Both the position numbers and the translations under genes were made by a program. This document shows, in pieces, positions 37,428-46,559 of a DNA stretch of 64,000 nt; the first letter of the stretch is position 1, and each line of letters starts with the position of its first letter. The notes under the pieces were generated by a model. It made no database searches. It saw nothing but the letters and a program-made list of their open reading frames with translations, and was not told the DNA's origin. The DNA is from Flavobacteriales bacterium (lineage in GTDB: Bacteria; Bacteroidota; Bacteroidia; Flavobacteriales_F; PHOS-HE28). The stretch is from NCBI GenBank assembly GCA_019638085.1, contig JAHBUL010000001.1, positions 377,630 through 441,629 of the forward strand. The letters are read 5' to 3'.

Positions 37428-38795
37428 ATGAAAAAGGCGACTGTGTCGGCATCCAAGGCGGTGGACGCCTTCTTGAGCTATGTGAAGACGAAGAACCCCA
37501 ACGAGCCCGAATTCCATCAAGCGGTGCATGAGGTGGCCGAGGTGGTCATCCCATTCATTGAGTCGAACCCCAAGTACAAGGGCAGGATGCTCCTGGAGCG
37601 CATGGTGGAACCTGAGCGCACCGTCACCTTCCGCATCCCTTGGGTGGACGATAACGGCAACATCCAGGTGAACCGTGGCTACCGCGTGCAGTTCAACAGT
37701 GCCATTGGACCCTACAAAGGGGGGCTGCTTTTCCATCCGAGCGTGAACCTGAGCATACTGAAGTTCCTGGGCTTCGAGCAGATCTTCAAGAACAGCCTCA
37801 CCACATTGCCCATGGGGGGTGGCAAAGGCGGCAGCAATTTCGATCCCAAAGGCAAGAGCGATGCCGAGGTCATGCGGTTCTGCCAAAGCATGATGACCGA
37901 GCTCTTCCGCCATATCGGCCCGCATACGGACGTGCCTGCGGGTGACATGGGTGTGGGCGACCGCGAGATCGGTTTCCTGTTCGGCCAGTACAAACGCTTG
38001 GCGAACGAGTTCTCCGGCGTGCTAACGGGGAAGGGCCGCGCATCGGGCGGCTCCCTCATTCGCCCGGAGGCCACCGGCTACGGCGCCATGTACTTCACCG
38101 AAGAGATGATGAAGCGCAACAAGACCAGCTTCAAGGGCAGGACGGTCGCCATCAGCGGCAGCGGGAACGTGGCGCAGTACGCCATTGAGAAGGCCATGGC
38201 CCTCGGAGGCAAGGTGGTCACTTGCTCGGACAGCGACGGCAGCATCTTCGACCCCAACGGCATCACAGGAGAAAAGCTCGCCTTCATCATGGACCTGAAG
38301 AACGTGAAGCGTGGCCGCATCGAGGAGTACGCCAAGAAGTTCAAGGGAGCCCGGTACGTGAAGGGGGCCCGTGTGTGGGACGTGGTTGGTACATTGGACG
38401 TGGCCATGCCCTGCGCCACGCAGAACGAACTCAACGGAAAGAACGCCAAGGACCTGATCAAAAAGGGTGTGAAGTACGTGGCCGAAGGCGCCAACATGCC
38501 CTGCGACCTCGAAGCGACGAACCTGTTCCTGAAGGCGGGCGTGGTATTCGCTTCCGGCAAGGCCAGTAACGCGGGTGGTGTGGCCACCAGCGGCCTGGAA
38601 ATGACGCAGAACAGCCTCCGCCTCAACTGGACCAAGGAGGAGGTGGATTCCAAGCTGCACCAGATCATGAAGGACATCCACGCGGTCTGCGTGAAATACG
38701 GCACTGAAGGCAAGCGTGTGAACTACGTGAAAGGCGCGAACATCGCTGGCTTCGTGAAGGTGGCCGATGCGATGTTGGAGCAAGGCGTGGTATAG
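37428..38795 (+). CDS. gdhA: NADP-type glutamate dehydrogenase
   Basis: A 455-residue hexameric-type glutamate dehydrogenase interconverting glutamate and 2-oxoglutarate plus ammonium. Substrate-binding segments are NRGYRVQFNSAIGPYKGG and LPMGGGKGGSNFDPKGKS with the catalytic Lys. HTDVPAGDMGVGDREIG and RPEATGYGAMYF follow. The nucleotide-binding fold has AISGSGNVAQYAIEKA followed by TCSDSDG, the NADP-preferring pattern. The upstream 187-nt spacer shows no clear promoter box. A bidirectional-looking terminator follows. Confidence 0.96.
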   Translation: MKKATVSASKAVDAFLSYVKTKNPNEPEFHQAVHEVAEVVIPFIESNPKYKGRMLLERMVEPERTVTFRIPWVDDNGNIQVNRGYRVQFNSAIGPYKGGLLFHPSVNLSILKFLGFEQIFKNSLTTLPMGGGKGGSNFDPKGKSDAEVMRFCQSMMTELFRHIGPHTDVPAGDMGVGDREIGFLFGQYKRLANEFSGVLTGKGRASGGSLIRPEATGYGAMYFTEEMMKRNKTSFKGRTVAISGSGNVAQYAIEKAMALGGKVVTCSDSDGSIFDPNGITGEKLAFIMDLKNVKRGRIEEYAKKFKGARYVKGARVWDVVGTLDVAMPCATQNELNGKNAKDLIKKGVKYVAEGANMPCDLEATNLFLKAGVVFASGKASNAGGVATSGLEMTQNSLRLNWTKEEVDSKLHQIMKDIHAVCVKYGTEGKRVNYVKGANIAGFVKVADAMLEQGVV

Positions 38796-38813
38796 ATCCT
38801 TCGCTCAAACGGA

Positions 38814-38847
38814 AAAGAAAAAACCCCGGCGCGAGCCGGGGCTTTTT
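38814..38847. terminator. Bidirectional rho-independent terminator between gdhA and bacilliredoxin
   Basis: The stem CCCCGGC / GCCGGGG with loop GCGA is preceded by an A-run and followed by CTTTTT, so it can terminate gdhA on the plus strand and the bacilliredoxin gene on the minus strand. Confidence 0.9.
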
Positions 38848-38869
38848 GCATTCAGGTCGTGCAGCTGCT

Positions 38870-39280
38870 TCAGCAGAACTCCTCGTACACGGTCTTCAGA
38901 TGTTCAGCGATCATTTCCGCAGTGCGCCCTTCAATGTGGTGACGCTCCACGAAATGGACCAATTTTCCGTCCTTCAACAGCGCAATGCTCGGGCTGCTGG
39001 AAGGATAGGGGAGAAAATGGTTGCGGGCCTGCATCACCGCATCGTTGTCAACGCCGGCAAATACGGTGGTAAGGTGATCGGGGTGCTTGTTACCGCTCAA
39101 TGAGGCTTTCACACCTGGACGGGCCGCGCCGGCCGCACAGCCGCATACGCTGTTCACTACGCACAATACCGTGCCGGACTGCTTAAAGGCGGCATCCACT
39201 TGTGCCGGGGTCTTCAATTCCTTGAAACCTATGGAGGTCAGGTCGGCAACCATTGGGGCGGTCAATTCTTCTGGATACAT
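38870..39280 (-). CDS. BrxA/BrxB family bacilliredoxin
   Basis: A 136-residue thioredoxin-fold protein starting MYPEELTAPM, the usual family start, with the active-site CGC (Cys46, Cys48) in VNSVCGCAAGAARPG. PSSSPSIALLKDGKLVHFVERH is also conserved. Bacilliredoxins remove bacillithiol (or similar low-molecular-weight thiols) from oxidised proteins. The frame continues to 39340, but homology to the family start favours 39280. A TATCTTTG box lies 64 nt upstream, giving a longer leader than most genes here. Confidence 0.92.
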   Translation of the reverse strand: MYPEELTAPMVADLTSIGFKELKTPAQVDAAFKQSGTVLCVVNSVCGCAAGAARPGVKASLSGNKHPDHLTTVFAGVDNDAVMQARNHFLPYPSSSPSIALLKDGKLVHFVERHHIEGRTAEMIAEHLKTVYEEFC

Positions 39281-39344
39281 GTTCTTAGTGCTTTCCGATC
39301 GCCGATCCCAAACAGGGTAGCGGCAACCAATGTTATTCAAGGCG

Positions 39345-39352
39345 CAAAGATA
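39345..39352 (-). promoter_or_regulatory. Promoter-like TATCTTTG element (bacilliredoxin)
   Basis: Perfect TAnnTTTG match followed by CGCC on the minus strand, 64 nt before the chosen ATG. Confidence 0.55.
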
Positions 39353-39421
39353 CCGTCAAAAAAAACCGGCTCCAATACGGACTGAACATGTGCTGCGCTT
39401 GCGTCGAACGGCATGGGGGAA

Positions 39422-39428
39422 TACCTTG
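39422..39428 (+). promoter_or_regulatory. Promoter-like TACCTTG element (M36 protease)
   Basis: TACCTTG-CCGAC on the plus strand, 19 nt before the ATG at 39448. It lies inside the longer open frame that begins at 39388 and so argues for the shorter start. Confidence 0.45.
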
Positions 39429-39447
39429 CCGACCTCAATTTCCTCCG

Positions 39448-42400
39448 ATGCTCCGTATCCCCAAGTTCTTGTTGTGCCTTGCAACCGCTTTTTTCTCTTT
39501 TTCCGCTATCGCCCAGGATCGTCCCAAGGATCCAGCAGAGCTGGTGCGTGCGGAACTCGTTGGGCAAGGCTATGTAGCGGAGGACCTGGCTGACCTGGTG
39601 GTGAAGGACCAGTACCGCGATGCCCATAATGGAGTGGAACACACATTTCTGCGCCAGCGTTGGCATGGTATTGAAGTGTTCAATGGCGATATCGCGCTGC
39701 ACCGCGCAGCGGATGGACGGGTATTGAAGATGACCAATGCAGCGTGGCCCTATGTGGCCAAGACCGTGGATGCTACCGATCCGGTGGTCACGGCGGAACA
39801 AGCGTTGGCCACCGTGCTCAATAAGGACCTTCCCGGCACCCGGGTGCCTTCATTGGTGTCCAAAGAGGACCAAGGGCGACAGCTCGTTTTCGATAGGACC
39901 GCTTTCAATGGTGAGCCGGTGAAGGTGCAGTTGATGTACCAACGCACGGACACGTTGTTACGGTTGGTCTGGAACGTCAATTACTACAGCCCCGGAGGCG
40001 CCAATTGGTGGAACGTGCGCATCAGTGCGACCAACGGTGATGAACTGGAGCGGAATGACTGGGTGAGTGAATGCGGCTTTGATGAGGTCGTGGAACGGAG
40101 GTCCTGTGTGGAAGAGGAGGACGCCCCCATGCCTCTGCCGGCTGCCCCGCTGGACTACAACGTTTATCCACTCCCCTTGGAAAGTCCCAGCCATGGCTCC
40201 CGTGCCATTCGCAATGCACCATGGGCTTCGGCAGGCATCGCATCGCCCTATGGCTGGCATGATACGGATGGAAGTGCCGGTGCGGAGTACACGATCACTC
40301 GGGGAAACAATGTGCATGCGCAGGAGGACGCCAACGCGAACAATGGAACAGGATACAGTCCGGACGGCGGAGCATCCTTGGATTTTGACTTCCCCATCAA
40401 CCTTAGCCAGGAGCCGAACACCTATCAGGATGCCGCCATTACCAACCTCTTTTACTGGAACAACCTGATGCACGACGTGTGGTACCAGTATGGCTTCAAC
40501 GAGGTGAGCGGGAATTTCCAGCAGAACAACTACGGAAGAGGCGGTGCAGGCGGTGACTATGTATTGGCGGATGCCCAGGATGGTAGCAGTACCAACAATG
40601 CGAATTTCGGCACCCCACCGGACGGGAACTCTCCACGGATGCAGATGTTCCTATGGAATCAGACCACGCCCAAGCGCGATGGGGACCTGGATGCAGGCAT
40701 CATTGCACATGAATATGGGCATGGCATCAGCAATCGTTTGGTAGGTGGCCCATCCAATGTGAACTGCCTGAACAATAGCGAGCAGATGGGCGAAGGCTGG
40801 AGCGACTTCTTTGGCCTGATGATGACCATGCAGCCCGGTGATACCCGGACTGATGGACGCGGCATCGGCACGTATGTACTCGGTGAGCCTACCACGGGCC
40901 TCGGCATCCGACCAGCCCCCTACTCGACCTCCTTCGCAGTGAATGACTTTACGTACGTGGATACGCAGAACCCCAACTACCAATATGCACATGACATCGG
41001 TTTCATCTGGTGTACCATGTTGTGGGAAATGACCTGGGACCTGATCGACCAGTACGGATTCGACCCGGACCTCTACAATGGGACCGGCGGGAACAATATC
41101 GCCATGCAATTGGTGATCGACGGACTGAAGCTGACACCGTGCAGCCCCGGTTTCGTGGATGGCCGGGATGCGATCCTCGCAGCGGATGCAGCCAACAATG
41201 GCGGAGTCAACCAGAACCTCATTTGGAGTGCATTTGCCCGGAGGGGGTTGGGTTTCAGCGCGGACCAAGGCAGCACCAACAGCCTGAACGACCAGACCGA
41301 GGCTTACGACCTTCCACTGCAGAATGACATTGGGATCGCTCAGGTACTTACCCCCGCTGCCGGTGACTTCTTTACCTGCGGAAGCATACCGATCACAGTA
41401 AGTGCGGAGCTGCGCAACTTCGGTCTGTTACCTCAAAGCGGCTTCACCGTGCGCTACTCCTTGGATGGCGGACCGTACGTCAACCAAGTCTATCCGGGCA
41501 CCTTGGCAGCGGGTTCCTCGGAGACGTTCACATTCACGCAGACGATCTTGCTCCCCACGGCCGGCGCACATACCATTAGCGTAAGTACTGTGCTTGCGGG
41601 CGATGAATTCCCGGGCGATGACGAAGCCAGCAATGTGTTGAACGGGGTGGCCGGCACCACGGTCTCCACACCACTTTCGGAAGATGTGGAAGGCGGCTCG
41701 GCAACACCTACGGGATGGACACTGGAGAACCCGGATAATTCCACCACATGGACCACCGCTAACTTGAGCAATGGTGCGGATTGTTCCACAACCACGGCCT
41801 GGATGATCAACTACAACACGTACAGTGCATATGGGCAAGAGGACCGATTGATCACGCCCATGATCGATCTCGCCGGATCCTCCAACAACCGGCTCACCTT
41901 CGATCATGCCTATGCGCGCTACAGTGCATCCTATTACGATAGCTTCCGGGTGGAGGTCAGCGATGATTGCGGGAGCAGTTGGACAAGCGTATTCAGCGCT
42001 TCCGGAACTGATCTGGCAACGGCCCCTAACAGCACAGCGAGCAATTGGCAACCCAGTTGTACCCAATGGGCCTCACATGACCTGGACCTGAGTGCATATG
42101 ACGGCGGTGTCATCATGCTCCGCTTTGTCGGTATTTGCGGCTACGGCCAACGGCTTTATTTCGATAATGTGAACGTGTTCGGCACAACTTCAGCTGGCGC
42201 ATCGGTTTCCGTGCGCATGTATCTGGACGGCTGCTACAACACGACGGAGCATCGCATGAACGATCAGCTCAGGGCGAATAACCAAGTGCCTGCTTCGGAG
42301 CCATACTCCGGCTTAAGCTTTGCACTTCCCGGAGGAGGGGGAGAAACCTTGGGAAGTGGGTTACTCGCGACCACGGGGGATGATGCCATCGTGGATTGGG

Positions 42401-42933
42401 TGGTGGTGGAGCTCCGCTCCGCTACCATGCCTGCGCAGATCTTGGGGGCCCAATGCGCGTTGCTGCAGCGCGACGGTGATGTGGTGGCCGCAGATGGCTC
42501 ATCGGTATTGCATTTTTCAGCACCGGAAGGCGACTATCATATCGCGGTGCGGCACCGGAACCACTTGGGCTGCATGACGGCGACAACGCGATCGCTAACT
42601 ACCGCAGCAACCATGGTTGACTTCGGCCTGAGCACCACGGCCACGTACGGCACTGATGCACGCAACCTCAAGGACGGGAGAATGCTTCTTTGGTCAGGGA
42701 ACGTCGTGCGCGATGGAGCATTACGCTATACCGGCTCGGGCAATGATCGCGACCCGATCCTACAGGCCATTGGAGGAAGCGTGCCCACAGTCACAACGAC
42801 CGGTTATGGACCCGGTGACGTGAACATGGATGGTGTGGTGAAATACACCGGCTCAGGCAACGACCGCGATGCCTTGCTGCAGAATATTGGAGGGAGCGTT
42901 CCCACGCAGGCGCGCATGGAGCAACTGCCGTAG
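39448..42933 (+). CDS. Secreted M36 (fungalysin-type) zinc metalloprotease with duplicated C-terminal module
   Basis: An 1161-residue protein. It has a signal peptide (FLLCLATAFFSFSAIAQ) and an FTP-type propeptide (EVFNGDIALHRAADGRV). The M36 catalytic domain has zinc motif HEYGH (421-425) and third ligand in EGWSDFFG (E449). After it come a CARDB-like beta domain (SAELRNFGLLPQSGF) and a jelly-roll/MAM-like domain (FDHAYARYSASYYDSF, DNVNVFG). The C terminus has two copies, 39 residues apart, of YTGSGNDRD followed by LQxIGGSVPT, the second preceded by DVNMDGVVK, which is dockerin-like. This replaces a standard T9SS sorting domain. It probably digests extracellular proteins. Confidence 0.88.
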   Translation: MLRIPKFLLCLATAFFSFSAIAQDRPKDPAELVRAELVGQGYVAEDLADLVVKDQYRDAHNGVEHTFLRQRWHGIEVFNGDIALHRAADGRVLKMTNAAWPYVAKTVDATDPVVTAEQALATVLNKDLPGTRVPSLVSKEDQGRQLVFDRTAFNGEPVKVQLMYQRTDTLLRLVWNVNYYSPGGANWWNVRISATNGDELERNDWVSECGFDEVVERRSCVEEEDAPMPLPAAPLDYNVYPLPLESPSHGSRAIRNAPWASAGIASPYGWHDTDGSAGAEYTITRGNNVHAQEDANANNGTGYSPDGGASLDFDFPINLSQEPNTYQDAAITNLFYWNNLMHDVWYQYGFNEVSGNFQQNNYGRGGAGGDYVLADAQDGSSTNNANFGTPPDGNSPRMQMFLWNQTTPKRDGDLDAGIIAHEYGHGISNRLVGGPSNVNCLNNSEQMGEGWSDFFGLMMTMQPGDTRTDGRGIGTYVLGEPTTGLGIRPAPYSTSFAVNDFTYVDTQNPNYQYAHDIGFIWCTMLWEMTWDLIDQYGFDPDLYNGTGGNNIAMQLVIDGLKLTPCSPGFVDGRDAILAADAANNGGVNQNLIWSAFARRGLGFSADQGSTNSLNDQTEAYDLPLQNDIGIAQVLTPAAGDFFTCGSIPITVSAELRNFGLLPQSGFTVRYSLDGGPYVNQVYPGTLAAGSSETFTFTQTILLPTAGAHTISVSTVLAGDEFPGDDEASNVLNGVAGTTVSTPLSEDVEGGSATPTGWTLENPDNSTTWTTANLSNGADCSTTTAWMINYNTYSAYGQEDRLITPMIDLAGSSNNRLTFDHAYARYSASYYDSFRVEVSDDCGSSWTSVFSASGTDLATAPNSTASNWQPSCTQWASHDLDLSAYDGGVIMLRFVGICGYGQRLYFDNVNVFGTTSAGASVSVRMYLDGCYNTTEHRMNDQLRANNQVPASEPYSGLSFALPGGGGETLGSGLLATTGDDAIVDWVVVELRSATMPAQILGAQCALLQRDGDVVAADGSSVLHFSAPEGDYHIAVRHRNHLGCMTATTRSLTTAATMVDFGLSTTATYGTDARNLKDGRMLLWSGNVVRDGALRYTGSGNDRDPILQAIGGSVPTVTTTGYGPGDVNMDGVVKYTGSGNDRDALLQNIGGSVPTQARMEQLP

Positions 42934-42988
42934 GAGGAATCAACACGATGTGAACGCCGCCGTTGTGTGGCCAAGGTGGCTACAGCGA

Positions 42989-43255
42989 TCAGCCTTGCGC
43001 GCTCCTGAATTCCTTGATGAAGCTGGAGATCCGCTTGCGGAAGAACAGAAAGAGCAGGATGTAGGGAATGGCGATCATGAACAGGATGCCCTTGTTCAGC
43101 CCGGCACCTACGGATTGGTTGCCGCCGTAAACGTTCCCACCGGCCTCGGTCTGCGCCACGGCCTTGCACATGGAGCAGCCTTGTGCCCATGTATCGGCGG
43201 GTAACGCCATCAATACCAGCACCACGGCAAGAAGAAGGAGGTGTCGCTTGCTCAT
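42989..43255 (-). CDS. Small membrane protein with CSMCK motif, cytochrome-oxidase cluster
   Basis: An 88-residue protein with signal peptide LLLLAVVLVLMALPADTWAQ, then GCSMCKAVAQ, a Gly/Asn-rich linker, and one transmembrane helix (LFMIAIPYILLFLFF) followed by a basic RKRISSFIKEF tail. The C-x2-C-K just after signal cleavage faces the periplasm and could bind copper or heme, but no heme CxxCH is present. It is the last gene after the DUF420, SCO and oxidase subunit genes, suggesting a role in oxidase assembly. It also has its own TACCTTTG box 5 nt before the ATG. Confidence 0.75.
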   Translation of the reverse strand: MSKRHLLLLAVVLVLMALPADTWAQGCSMCKAVAQTEAGGNVYGGNQSVGAGLNKGILFMIAIPYILLFLFFRKRISSFIKEFRSAQG

Positions 43256-43260
43256 CGGGA

Positions 43261-43268
43261 CAAAGGTA
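43261..43268 (-). promoter_or_regulatory. Promoter-like TACCTTTG element, 5 nt before the 88-aa gene
   Basis: TACCTTTG-TCCCG-ATG on the minus strand: a perfect -7 box with N5 spacing to the start codon. Confidence 0.58.
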
Positions 43269-43295
43269 GTGGTGCGGATCAGCCTCGAGGAAGGA

Positions 43296-43820
43296 TCAAT
43301 AATAGGGGGCGCACATCAGATAGACCACAACCCCGGTAATGCTCACGTAAAGCCAGAGGGGCAAGGTCCAGCGGGCGATCTTCCGGTGCTTATCAAATCG
43401 CTCGCTGAGCGCCCGGACCAAGGTGATCAGTACCAAGGGCACGATCGCTGCGGCCAGTACGATATGTGAGAGCAACACCGGATAGTACAACCAGCCCAAG
43501 GCCCCGCCATACTTCACGGAGGGGAAGCTGCCATGTTGGATCACATAGCTCACAAGAAAGAGCACACTGAAGGCCACAGCGGTGAGCATGAATGCCCGGT
43601 GTACGGGTATCTTCCGCTTCATGATGGCCACCCATCCGCAGATCAGGGCCACGGCAGCCAGCCCGTTCAATACTGCATTCACTTTGGGCAGCGTGTTCGG
43701 AGACAGGCCGGTTATGACGATCAACTTCGGACCCATGTAGATGAAGGCGATGATGCCGATCAGCACGAAGCTGAGCATCCATGCGATCGCCGTTCCACTG
43801 CGCTTGATCAAGGTGGACAT
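43296..43820 (-). CDS. DUF420 family membrane protein
   Basis: A 174-residue protein with about five transmembrane helices. Conserved His residues sit at helix ends (PVHRAFMLTA, SYVIQHGSF, LLSHIVLAA), the arrangement of DUF420 (YozB/CtaM) proteins. Members are linked to heme-copper oxidase assembly in Bacillota and are found next to SCO genes. Here it follows the SCO gene by 2 nt, supporting the same role. It ends 40 nt before the small CSMCK protein gene. Confidence 0.88.
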   Translation of the reverse strand: MSTLIKRSGTAIAWMLSFVLIGIIAFIYMGPKLIVITGLSPNTLPKVNAVLNGLAAVALICGWVAIMKRKIPVHRAFMLTAVAFSVLFLVSYVIQHGSFPSVKYGGALGWLYYPVLLSHIVLAAAIVPLVLITLVRALSERFDKHRKIARWTLPLWLYVSITGVVVYLMCAPYY

Positions 43821-43822
43821 CT

Positions 43823-44527
43823 TCAGTTCCCCGCTTGGGCTGCCTCCCGGGCTATGGCCTTCTCTTCCTGAAGTAGCATCTTCAGGTCAACCATAAGGTC
43901 GCGCATGGCATCGGTGTTGGTGCCATCATACATACCTCGGATGTGGTGGCGCTTATCCACGAGGACGAATTGGGGAGAGTGTACGAATTGCTCGGCAGCG
44001 GAGGAGTCCGCACTGGCGCTCAACAAGTACCCCAGGTTGCCTTGTCGATAGATATCCGGGGCATGGCCCGTGAGGAACTTCCAGCGCTTCGGATCGGCCT
44101 CCAAGCGCTTGGCATAGGCCTTAAGCACTTCCGGGGTATCATGCTCGGGATCCACGGTGTGGCTCAGGAACAGAACGTCCTTGTATTGCGGATGATCCAA
44201 CTGCAGTTGCAACTGCTGCATCTGGATGCTCATTTTCGGACAGATGCTCGTGCAACGGGTAAAGAAGAAATCCGCGATCACTACTTTTCCCTCTACATCC
44301 TTGTCGCTGAACGGCTGCCCGTTCTCATCAATGAAATTGAATGGCGGGACGGTGAAGTAGGTAGTGTCGCCCGGCGCATTCACCTCGCGCTCCCCGATGT
44401 AAGGAAGGTTGATGTAATGGCTCTTGCTGCCCTTTCCGATGAGCAGCGCTGCAGGAATAAGCACCAGCAAGATGAGCAACAAGATGATCTTCTTGCCTTT
44501 GCTTGCGGGTGCGTGCGGTTTGGTCAC
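43823..44527 (-). CDS. SCO family copper chaperone for cytochrome oxidase
   Basis: A 234-residue membrane-anchored thioredoxin-fold protein. The GTG at 44527 overlaps the stop of the preceding gene as GTGA and is preferred to the ATG at 44569, which would overlap far more. The N-terminal anchor is IILLLILLVLIPAALLI. The copper-binding C92-x3-C96 (FTRCTSICPKM) is present, with the distal His in EQFVHSPQFVLVDKR. VDPEHDTPEVLKAYA is typical. SCO proteins deliver copper to the CuA site of cytochrome c oxidase subunit II. Confidence 0.92.
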   Translation of the reverse strand: MTKPHAPASKGKKIILLLILLVLIPAALLIGKGSKSHYINLPYIGEREVNAPGDTTYFTVPPFNFIDENGQPFSDKDVEGKVVIADFFFTRCTSICPKMSIQMQQLQLQLDHPQYKDVLFLSHTVDPEHDTPEVLKAYAKRLEADPKRWKFLTGHAPDIYRQGNLGYLLSASADSSAAEQFVHSPQFVLVDKRHHIRGMYDGTNTDAMRDLMVDLKMLLQEEKAIAREAAQAGN

Positions 44528-44892
44528 AGGAAAACCTTCAGGATCTCGTGGATGTACGTGGCCTCCCAAATGAGGACAAAAGCGATGTACATCAAGAAAA
44601 GGACATAGGGCATCAGGATCATGCTGCGCACGTTCCTCCGCTCATCACCCAAATGCATGAAGGTCATCACGATGTACGCGGCCTTTATCATGGTGAGGAC
44701 GATGAAGACCCATTTCACCCAATGCCATGAGTTGGGCATGATATCCATCCAGAACACACCGAGAAGTACCTCCACGGATGTGATCACGGACAGGAGGATG
44801 GTCACGAAGAGGATCTTCTTGCGGATCACCCGCCCTTGCTCCTCGCTGTGGCCGGCATCCAAGCTGTATTCGATGATGTCGTCGCGTTCCAT
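44524..44892 (-). CDS. Cytochrome c oxidase subunit IV family protein
   Basis: A 122-residue protein with three transmembrane helices (KILFVTILLSVITSVEVLLG, WVFIVLTMIKAAYIVMTFMH, MILMPYVLFLMYIAFVLIW) and the conserved MTFMHLGDERR after helix two, matching the prokaryotic COX4/CyoD-like subunit of Bacteroidota. It overlaps the SCO gene by 4 nt and lies 70 nt after the subunit III gene. Confidence 0.9.
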   Translation of the reverse strand: MERDDIIEYSLDAGHSEEQGRVIRKKILFVTILLSVITSVEVLLGVFWMDIMPNSWHWVKWVFIVLTMIKAAYIVMTFMHLGDERRNVRSMILMPYVLFLMYIAFVLIWEATYIHEILKVFL

Positions 44893-44962
44893 GTATACCG
44901 CCGTAGCCCGGCGAAGGCGTTTTTTAGTTCAGATCCACTTTACCCAAGCTAAGCCGTTTTGG

Positions 44963-45811
44963 TCACACCAAGTAGAAGAAGGTGAATACGAATACCCACA
45001 CCAGGTCAACAAAGTGCCAGTATAGACCCGCCTTTTCCACCATCTCGTAGTGGCCGCGCCTATGGAATACACCTTTTATCACCATGGTGAGCACGACGAT
45101 GTTCAGGATGACACCGGTGGTAACGTGGAAGCCGTGGAAGCCGGTGATGAAGAAAAAGAAGTTGGCATATGAAGTGGGGCCATACTCATTTTCGGTCATG
45201 TTGGCCCCGCTGACCACGGAAATGGCGCTCTGGTATAGCTTGTACGCCTCAGGACCTTTCACCACTTCCTCGGACTGGGTGCTTCCGATGGTCATGGCGA
45301 ACGTGGCCGGATCGATCGTTTCACCATGGTGCGGATTCTCCACCAAGAAAGCGGTGCGTCCATCTGCCAGTGTGACCCGGGCATGGCTACCATGGATGAA
45401 GTGGGACCATTCGAAGGCCTGTGAACTGAGGAAGAAGAGTCCGCCGATCACGGTAAGGAACAGCCATTTTACCACGCCCTTCTTATCCATCCGGTGCCCG
45501 GCTTCCACGGCTAGAACCATGGTCACCGAGCTGATGATCAGGATGAAGGTCATCAGGGCCACATACATCAGCGGGTATGTGCCGCTAAGGCCGGGGAAAG
45601 AGCTGAAGACGATCTCGCCGACGGGCCATTCCATGCCGGGGCCCAGAGAGTGACGTGCAAAGCCGTACGCAGCCAAGAGGCCGGTGAACGTGAGCGCATC
45701 GGAGACCAGGAAGAACCAGATCATCAATTTCCCGTAGCTCACGCTTAAGGGGGAGCGGCCGCCGCCCCAGAGGACAGCATTGCTTATGGTTTTGGATGCT
45801 TCGCCTGACAT
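44963..45811 (-). CDS. Cytochrome c oxidase subunit III (second copy)
   Basis: A 282-residue heme-copper oxidase subunit III with seven predicted helices. The FFFFITGFHGFHVTTG segment carries the invariant histidines and HFVDLVWVFVFTFFYLV is the usual C terminus. YGKLMIWFFLVSDALTF is the conserved N-terminal helix. An extra polar loop of about 60 residues (RVTLADGRTAFLVENPHHG to YGPTSYANF) interrupts the middle of the protein. It follows another subunit III gene by 22 nt. Confidence 0.92.
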   Translation of the reverse strand: MSGEASKTISNAVLWGGGRSPLSVSYGKLMIWFFLVSDALTFTGLLAAYGFARHSLGPGMEWPVGEIVFSSFPGLSGTYPLMYVALMTFILIISSVTMVLAVEAGHRMDKKGVVKWLFLTVIGGLFFLSSQAFEWSHFIHGSHARVTLADGRTAFLVENPHHGETIDPATFAMTIGSTQSEEVVKGPEAYKLYQSAISVVSGANMTENEYGPTSYANFFFFITGFHGFHVTTGVILNIVVLTMVIKGVFHRRGHYEMVEKAGLYWHFVDLVWVFVFTFFYLV

Positions 45812-45833
45812 GGAAGAGATTTCGTGGGCAATG

Positions 45834-46559
45834 TTAGTGAACGTAGGCCAAGAACAAAAGCAAGTATACCCATAGGCCCGCTAAAAAGTGCCAGTAGTAG
45901 GTTCCTGCCCATAGGCCTTGGTGGTTCTCCTTGCCGTAACGGCCCATCAAGGCCTTCACGGACATGATCAGTAATGCGATGAGCCCACCGAATACGTGGG
46001 CAAAGTGTGCATAGGTGAGCACATAGAAATAGGAACTCGCCGAGTTCATGCTCTCATCCATCTCCGCATTGAGCGGATATTCGAAGCCCGTATCATCGGG
46101 CAGGAAGTATTCCTCGCCTTGCTTTACCAAGGTCTCGCCCCTACGTTCAATGGTATAGTCCGTACCATATTCCGCGTTCACGCTCTTCAGGCGCGCCACC
46201 AAGGCATAGCCGTCATTCAACAGATCGCCCCAACCCTTGAACTGGCTGAAGACGAAACAAAGGCCCAGACCCAGAGTGAGCAGGAGCCAGGGCGCTACCG
46301 AGCGCTTGTGGTCCTTTCGTGCCTGTATCAAGGCCAGGTGGATGGTGGCACTGCTGATCAGGATGAAACCCGTGCTCCACCAGAACGGAGCGGGCATCTT
46401 GAAATTCACCCAGTAGTTGGAGCTCCCTTTGCTCACCAAGTAAGCGCTGGTGAGGCCCGCGAAGAACATCACGATGGAGAAGAACAAGAGGTAGGTAAGG
46501 TTCCTCTTGGCCTTGATCATGCTGCCTTTTTGCTCGGCGCTCAATTCCGTGTCGCTCAT
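45834..46559 (-). CDS. Cytochrome c oxidase subunit III-like (first copy)
   Basis: A 241-residue member of the heme-copper oxidase subunit III family. The ATG at 46559 overlaps the ctaB stop (ATGA); the longer frame to 46739 lies inside ctaB and is rejected. It has five to seven helices, with YVLTYAHFAHVFGGLIALL and GTYYWHFLAGLWVYLLLFLA, the usual Bacteroidota form. Paired subunit III genes in tandem are common in this lineage; the two here may both be structural subunits of one caa3-type oxidase. Confidence 0.9.
   Translation of the reverse strand: MSDTELSAEQKGSMIKAKRNLTYLLFFSIVMFFAGLTSAYLVSKGSSNYWVNFKMPAPFWWSTGFILISSATIHLALIQARKDHKRSVAPWLLLTLGLGLCFVFSQFKGWGDLLNDGYALVARLKSVNAEYGTDYTIERRGETLVKQGEEYFLPDDTGFEYPLNAEMDESMNSASSYFYVLTYAHFAHVFGGLIALLIMSVKALMGRYGKENHQGLWAGTYYWHFLAGLWVYLLLFLAYVH

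Noticed and set aside
42934..42988. Possible overlap or terminator between the M36 gene and the convergent 88-aa gene
   Set aside because: No clear stem with U-run could be drawn in the 55-nt gap.
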